In this document: positions 7,583 to 10,233 of the stretch, piece by piece
Layout: each line of letters opens with the position of its first letter
Position numbering within the stretch: position 1 is the stretch's first letter
Source: an uncultured Clostridia bacterium
Lineage (GTDB): Bacteria > Bacillota > Clostridia > Oscillospirales > Ruminococcaceae
DNA length: 10,233 nucleotides
Direction: 5' to 3'
Assembly: GCA_937901805.1 (NCBI GenBank)
Contig: CALDJI010000130.1
Span: 1-10,233, forward strand
Translations under genes and position numbers: made by a program
Notes under the pieces: generated by a model
Seen by the model: the letters and a program-made list of their open reading frames with translations, nothing else
Database searches by the model: none
Told to the model about the DNA's origin: nothing

Positions 7583-8281
7583 ATGGGGAAAAAAGAGCTG
7601 CCGGTGTGGGATCTGCTGGCAAAGAGGCTGATTTTTGAGCAGATTGGCCCGATCCGCGGGTTGGATATGCTGGATTTTGGCAGCGGGGATGGAACGACGG
7701 CGAATCATTTTGCCAAGGACAACCGTGTGGTTGCAATCGAGCCTTCTGAGGAAATGCTGAAAGACCGTTTTGAAGATTTTCCCTATACGCAGTGGGTTGG
7801 TTCCGGAGAATTGCTGAAACGGCTGTCTGATGCGTCCATGGATTTCATTCTCTGTCATAATGTGCTGGAATATGTGGAACCGCCGTGCCGCCCTGCAATC
7901 CTGTCTGAGTTTTCCCGGATTCTCCGTCCGGGAGGAACGATTTCCATTGTGAAACACAATCGTGCCGGACGGGTGATGCAGATGGTGGTCCTGCTCAACA
8001 ATTTTTCCCATGCGCGGCAGCTTTTACAGGGAGAGGATGGGAAGGCCGCGCAGTTTGGCGCGATTCGGTATTATGAAGTGCAGGATCTGCTAAAATGGTG
8101 TCCGGGTCTGAAAATAGAAAAAATATTTGGTTTTCGGACTTTTTGGGATTTGCAGCAAAACCAGGAGATCCAGAGGGAGCCATACTGGCAGGAACAGATG
8201 CTTTCCGTGGAACGGGAAGTAAGCGGGAAAACGGAGTTCCAGGGAATTGCTTTTTTTCATCATATCCTGCTTAAAAAATAA
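7583..8281 (+). CDS. Class I SAM-dependent methyltransferase, CmoM/SmtA-like
   Basis: A 232-residue Rossmann-fold methyltransferase. Motif I is MLDFGSGDGTTANHFA (29-44), the acidic ribose-binding residue is in VVAIEPSEEML (49-59, Glu53), motif IV is MDFILCHNVLEYVEP (86-100), and LRPGGTISIVKHN follows. The region after this (KHNRAG, a hydrophobic MVVLLNNF stretch, a FGFRTFWD segment and a C-terminal HHILLKK strand) parallels by eye the layout of CmoM/SmtA, which methylates a carboxymethoxyuridine at tRNA position 34 in Gram-negatives. The substrate here is unproven, and small-molecule or other tRNA targets remain possible. ATG 7583 is chosen for GGAGGAG at 7570-7576. The frame stays open back to 7286, but that part overlaps aac(6') and has no methyltransferase signature. 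It is the last gene before the terminator and is probably co-transcribed with the hem genes. Confidence 0.85.
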   Translation: MGKKELPVWDLLAKRLIFEQIGPIRGLDMLDFGSGDGTTANHFAKDNRVVAIEPSEEMLKDRFEDFPYTQWVGSGELLKRLSDASMDFILCHNVLEYVEPPCRPAILSEFSRILRPGGTISIVKHNRAGRVMQMVVLLNNFSHARQLLQGEDGKAAQFGAIRYYEVQDLLKWCPGLKIEKIFGFRTFWDLQQNQEIQREPYWQEQMLSVEREVSGKTEFQGIAFFHHILLKK

Positions 8282-8291
8282 GTAATTATGA

Positions 8292-8334
8292 AAAAGGAGA
8301 TATCCAGCGGATTTTGCGCCGGATATCTCCTTTT
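8292..8334. terminator. Bidirectional intrinsic terminator between convergent genes
   Basis: A perfect 14-bp inverted repeat (AAAAGGAGATATCC at 8292-8305 and GGATATCTCCTTTT at 8321-8334) encloses a 15-nt loop. Both strands give a GC-containing stem ending in a T run. On the minus strand the run is followed by further T-rich sequence, including six T on the far side of the methyltransferase stop. It ends the long plus-strand hem transcription unit and also the convergent ogt transcript, whose TAA stop lies inside the stem. Confidence 0.9.
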
Positions 8335-8812
8335 ACAGCAGCATGGACTGTCCTGCTTCCAAATTTATCATGGCTTCTTTCAGGGCGAGGCCCCCGCCGA
8401 AACCGGTGAGCGTCCCGTTCTCTCCGATGACACGATGGCATGGGATGATAATTGGGATAGGATTTTTCCCATTGGCGGCGCCGACTGCACGGCAGGCTTT
8501 CGGGTTCCCGATCCTGCGTGCAAGTTCCTGATAACTGATGGTGTCCCCATATGGGATTTTTTGGAGTTCTTCCCATACTTTTTTCTGGAATTCGGTCCCC
8601 TTTGGCGAAAGAGGAAGGTCAAAGTCTCTCCGTTTGCCCAGTGCATACTCTGAAAGTTGTACGGCGGCACGTTCTAAAAGAGGAGTGGACTGTTCCGTAC
8701 ATTCCTTTGGGCGTTCTTTTTCCGGATGAAACAGGACAAAAGTAATAGCGCCATTCTCTTCGATAATCCCGAAAGTACCCAGGGCGGTTTCGACTTCCTT
8801 ATAATATGACAT
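8333..8812 (-). CDS. ogt: Methylated-DNA--protein-cysteine S-methyltransferase
   Basis: Suicide DNA repair protein that transfers the methyl group from O6-methylguanine (and O4-methylthymine) to its own cysteine. The 159-residue product has the normal size for a single-domain Ogt. The C-terminal DNA-binding/active-site domain (about residues 73-159) starts GTEFQKKVWEELQKIPYG and includes TISYQELARRIG, the arginine-finger segment CRAVGAANGKNP (Arg108) and the active site IIPCHRVIG with Cys125, followed by LTGFGGGLALKEAMINLE. The N-terminal part (1-70) is the variable ribonuclease-like domain. The start at 8812 is chosen because the protein then begins MSYYKEVETALGTFGI, like relatives, with an AAGGGAG ribosome binding site upstream. 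A longer in-frame start at 8908 would overlap the upstream hydrolase gene and adds unrelated residues. Its stop lies in the shared terminator. It may be read from the upstream gene or from its own promoter (a TATGAT is present about 35 bp upstream). Confidence 0.96.
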   Translation of the reverse strand: MSYYKEVETALGTFGIIEENGAITFVLFHPEKERPKECTEQSTPLLERAAVQLSEYALGKRRDFDLPLSPKGTEFQKKVWEELQKIPYGDTISYQELARRIGNPKACRAVGAANGKNPIPIIIPCHRVIGENGTLTGFGGGLALKEAMINLEAGQSMLL

Positions 8813-8831
8813 GGGGGTCTCCCTTCTTGTG

Positions 8832-8857
8832 TTTTCTTTATCATACCCTAAAGAAAA
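8832..8857. repeat. AT-rich perfect inverted repeat between sleB-like gene and ogt
   Basis: TTTTCTTTA (8832-8840) and TAAAGAAAA (8849-8857) form a 9-bp perfect inverted repeat around an 8-nt loop, in the 61-bp gap between the two minus-strand genes. On the minus strand the loop contains TATGAT, a plausible sigma-A -10 element for ogt, but no good -35 lies 17 bp upstream. It could be a weak terminator for the upstream gene, an operator over an ogt promoter, or chance in an A/T-rich gap. The function is undecided. Confidence 0.45.
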
Positions 8858-8873
8858 GAAAAAGGGAAGTCTT

Positions 8874-9560
8874 TTAACCGCAGAAGAGATGGTTTCCGAT
8901 TCGTACAATCACCGGGCGGGTGCGAATCCATTTATTAGAGGTCTTATTCGGATTATAATAATAGATAGCCCCTCCGCTGGGGTCACTGCCGTTGAGCGCC
9001 TCTTTTGCTGCCCGGACGGAGGATTCAGCGACTGGTTCATTGAATTGTCCGTCTGTAATCGCTGTGAATGCACCCGGCTGATAGATTACCCCGGCAATGC
9101 TGTCCGGAAAGGAAGGGTGTTCTACCCGGTTTAAGACGACGGCACCTACGGCGACCTGCCCGGTATAAGATTCTCCCCTGGCCTCGGCGGAGATGATTCT
9201 GGCCAGCAAATTGATGTCGTTTTGCGTATATCCCCCACTGGAGGAGGAACCGGAAGTAATCCCAAGGGCTTTTAAGGTTTTCGGACCCGCAATTCCGTCG
9301 GCAGAAAGGCCCTTGTCACGCTGAAAAGATTTCACTGCGTTTTGTGTGTTTGTCCCATAAATACCGTCTATCGTTCCCGGATTATAGCCGAGCTCTTTTA
9401 GCCTGGTCTGTATCTGTCGGACTTCATCCCCACGGGAGCCATATTTGGATAGAGTCATGACAGAACCGGTTCCGCTCAAATTTGTAACCAAGCCAATTAA
9501 AAAGATATTAAGCATAATGATAACGAGAATACGGAGAATTCTAATTGTTTTGTCTTCCAT
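8874..9560 (-). CDS. sleB: Membrane-anchored SleB-like cell wall (spore cortex) hydrolase
   Basis: A 228-residue protein. Residues about 7-27 (ILRILVIIMLNIFLIGLV core) are a hydrophobic signal-anchor or uncleaved signal. Residues about 38-100 are a peptidoglycan-binding type 1 domain (YGSRGDEVRQIQTRLKELGY, DGIYGTNTQNAVKSFQ, GLSADGIAGPKTLKAL). A Ser/Gly linker (101-112) leads to a Hydrolase_2/SleB catalytic domain (117-228) with LLARIISAEARGE, whose Glu126 is the expected catalytic residue, and AVGAVVLNR (137-145), typical of the germination lytic transglycosylase family. It would act outside the membrane on peptidoglycan, probably the cortex, which implies a sporulating host. Paralogues with vegetative roles exist, so the symbol is a family label. 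The start at 9560 is supported by GGGAGG ten bases upstream; the ATG at 9593 lacks a good ribosome binding site. I found no convincing sigma-G or sigma-F promoter upstream. Confidence 0.88.
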   Translation of the reverse strand: MEDKTIRILRILVIIMLNIFLIGLVTNLSGTGSVMTLSKYGSRGDEVRQIQTRLKELGYNPGTIDGIYGTNTQNAVKSFQRDKGLSADGIAGPKTLKALGITSGSSSSGGYTQNDINLLARIISAEARGESYTGQVAVGAVVLNRVEHPSFPDSIAGVIYQPGAFTAITDGQFNEPVAESSVRAAKEALNGSDPSGGAIYYYNPNKTSNKWIRTRPVIVRIGNHLFCG

Positions 9561-9697
9561 TGAAATTTTACCTCCCGATTTGACATGGTACATATTCTTT
9601 CCAAAAACGGGATGGTTATCCGCTTTTTAGCCGGAACGGTTTTCTTTTTTGCAGAATATCCTGGTAAAAGGAAATTTTGTAATAAAGGAGGAGCTAT

Positions 9698-10045
9698 ATG
9701 TGGTACGATGTATTTTGGATAGTCGTCATTTTTGCGGCAGGGGTTTTTGCAGCTATGACTTTAGGGAATATTTTATATGAGAGAAGACGAAAAGAAGAAA
9801 CGGAAACAGAACTCTGTGACTTTGATATCCTGGTCATTGACAGTACAGTCGACTTTTTAGCGAAGACCATTGATAAGGTTCCTCTGAAAGAGAATGAGAC
9901 AAAAAGACAAATCCTTTTCTCCCAGTCACAGCGTATTGCAAGAGAGCGTCTGATGCAGGCAGGGATGAAAATCAATGAGCAGACAGAACCACTAATTGAC
10001 GAACGTATTCTGCTCCATATTGAAGAAATCGGGGCGGAATTGTAA
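9698..10045 (+). CDS. Small single-pass membrane protein of unknown function
   Basis: A 115-residue protein that I do not recognise. AGGAGG at 9686-9691, six bases before ATG 9698, is a strong ribosome binding site and the main support for the gene. Residues about 4-25 (VFWIVVIFAAGVFAAMTLG core) form one hydrophobic helix. A basic YERRRK stretch follows directly, predicting a short outside N-terminus and a cytoplasmic tail. The tail (27-115) is charged and probably helical, with a conserved-looking segment CDFDILVIDSTVDFLAKTIDK and a second ERLMQAGMKINEQTEPLIDERILLHI. It contains one Cys (residue 40). The gene is divergent from the sleB-like gene with 137 bp between them, and no hairpin terminator follows before the promoter block at 10103. 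It could be a phage-type or envelope accessory protein, but nothing in the sequence decides this. Confidence 0.75.
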   Translation: MWYDVFWIVVIFAAGVFAAMTLGNILYERRRKEETETELCDFDILVIDSTVDFLAKTIDKVPLKENETKRQILFSQSQRIARERLMQAGMKINEQTEPLIDERILLHIEEIGAEL

Positions 10046-10070
10046 ATATAAAGATTATAAAAAGCAGAAG

Positions 10071-10098
10071 AAAAAAAGATCGAAAAAGATCGAAAAAA
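10071..10098 (+). promoter_or_regulatory. Phased A-tracts upstream of promoter (possible UP element)
   Basis: Two exact tandem copies of the 10-mer AAAAAGATCG (10073-10082, 10083-10092) are followed by AAAAAA. A-runs therefore recur about every 10 bp, roughly one DNA turn, ending four bases before the -35 at 10103. Phased A-tracts bend DNA, and A-rich sequence at this place (about -66 to -39 from the expected start) is the known position of UP elements contacted by the RNA polymerase alpha subunit, common at rRNA promoters. Confidence 0.6.
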
Positions 10099-10102
10099 GG
10101 TA

Positions 10103-10130
10103 TTGACAGGAGAGGGGGAGGTGTGATAAT
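10103..10130 (+). promoter_or_regulatory. Strong sigma-A-type promoter with extended -10
   Basis: The consensus -35 TTGACA (10103-10108), a 16-bp spacer and the -10 GATAAT (10125-10130) are preceded by TGT (10122-10124), giving an extended -10 (TGn) element. The expected transcription start is near 10137. No open reading frame with a ribosome binding site begins in the remaining 100 bases, so the transcript leads out of the window. With the A-tracts before it and a second promoter behind it, a stable RNA operon (rRNA or tRNA) is the likeliest target. Confidence 0.75.
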
Positions 10131-10148
10131 ATAAACAAGCTGTCCGCA

Positions 10149-10163
10149 GGAAACGCCGTTTCC
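10149..10163 (+). other. Short hairpin in promoter leader
   Basis: GGAAAC, the loop GCC, then GTTTCC form a perfect 6-bp stem with a 3-nt loop, 12 bases after the expected start of the first promoter. There is no T run, so it is not a terminator. It may protect or structure the leader transcript, or be incidental. Confidence 0.4.
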
Positions 10164-10207
10164 AGTAAACATCAAGAAAAGAAAATGGAAAACATGAAAA
10201 AAAGATG

Positions 10208-10233
10208 TTGACAAAGTCTTGAAGATGTGATAG
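10208..10233 (+). promoter_or_regulatory. Second tandem promoter, -10 cut by window edge
   Basis: TTGACA at 10208-10213 matches the -35 consensus exactly. A 17-bp spacer brings the expected -10 to 10231, where the window ends after TAG, the first three bases of a possible TA-type -10. The block just before it (GATG at 10204-10207) and the spacer are A/T-rich. It lies 105 bp downstream of the first -35, a spacing usual for paired P1/P2 rRNA promoters. Only half of it is visible. Confidence 0.6.

Noticed and set aside
8288..8653. Plus-strand open frame starting right after the methyltransferase gene, inside the terminator
   Set aside because: It runs through the hairpin and is the reverse of ogt, whose active-site motifs fix the real strand and frame. 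No homology is seen.
9594..9697. Sigma-A or sigma-G promoters in the divergent gap upstream of the sleB-like gene and the small membrane protein
   Set aside because: A TTGACA at 9580-9585 lacks a matching -10, TTGCAG at 9649-9654 has only AAATTT at the right distance, and no CATNNTA-type sigma-G -10 was found. None is strong enough to list.
1..10233. CRISPR arrays, insertion sequences, tRNA genes, attachment sites
   Set aside because: No regularly spaced repeats, transposase-like frames, cloverleaf sequences or flanking direct repeats were seen in a reading by eye.

Overview
The window looks like the chromosome of a spore-forming, anaerobic member of the Clostridia (Bacillota). The evidence is a C5-pathway tetrapyrrole operon with a cobA-hemD fusion and a CbiK-type chelatase, a SleB-type spore-cortex hydrolase, strong AGGAGG ribosome binding sites and A-rich tandem sigma-A-type promoters. 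A family-level assignment (for example Lachnospiraceae) would be a guess.

Positions 1-8281 (+ strand) read as one tightly packed transcription unit: hemA (5' end cut by the window edge), hemC, a cobA-hemD fusion, hemB, hemL, a SirC-CbiK fusion, a decayed aminoglycoside 6'-N-acetyltransferase gene and a class I methyltransferase. Most junctions overlap (11 bp, TAATG, ATGATG, ATGA, TTGA) or are 2 bp apart. HemA and HemL make 5-aminolevulinate from glutamyl-tRNA. HemB and HemC convert it to hydroxymethylbilane, and the HemD half closes the ring to uroporphyrinogen III. The CobA half methylates that to precorrin-2, the SirC half would oxidise it to sirohydrochlorin, and the CbiK half would insert cobalt (or iron). 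No hemE/hemG/hemH-type gene is seen here, so the operon points to corrinoid or siroheme rather than protohaem. A strong hairpin at 8292-8334 closes the unit and also serves the convergent gene.

Positions 8333-9560 (- strand) hold ogt, a DNA repair methyltransferase, and upstream of it a membrane-anchored SleB-like hydrolase. A short AT-rich inverted repeat lies between them.

Positions 9698-10045 (+ strand) encode a small single-pass membrane protein that I do not recognise. The last 190 bases carry phased A-tracts, a near-consensus extended -10 promoter, a small hairpin and a second -35 element cut by the window edge. This arrangement is typical of the front of a strongly expressed stable-RNA operon, probably rRNA, lying just outside the window.

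The least ordinary points are the SirC-CbiK fusion with all three predicted metal ligands kept, the aac(6')-like pseudogene inside the hem operon with two separate lesions, the CmoM-like methyltransferase behind it, and the phased A-tract/tandem promoter block. I found no convincing new defence, mobile or CRISPR-like system.
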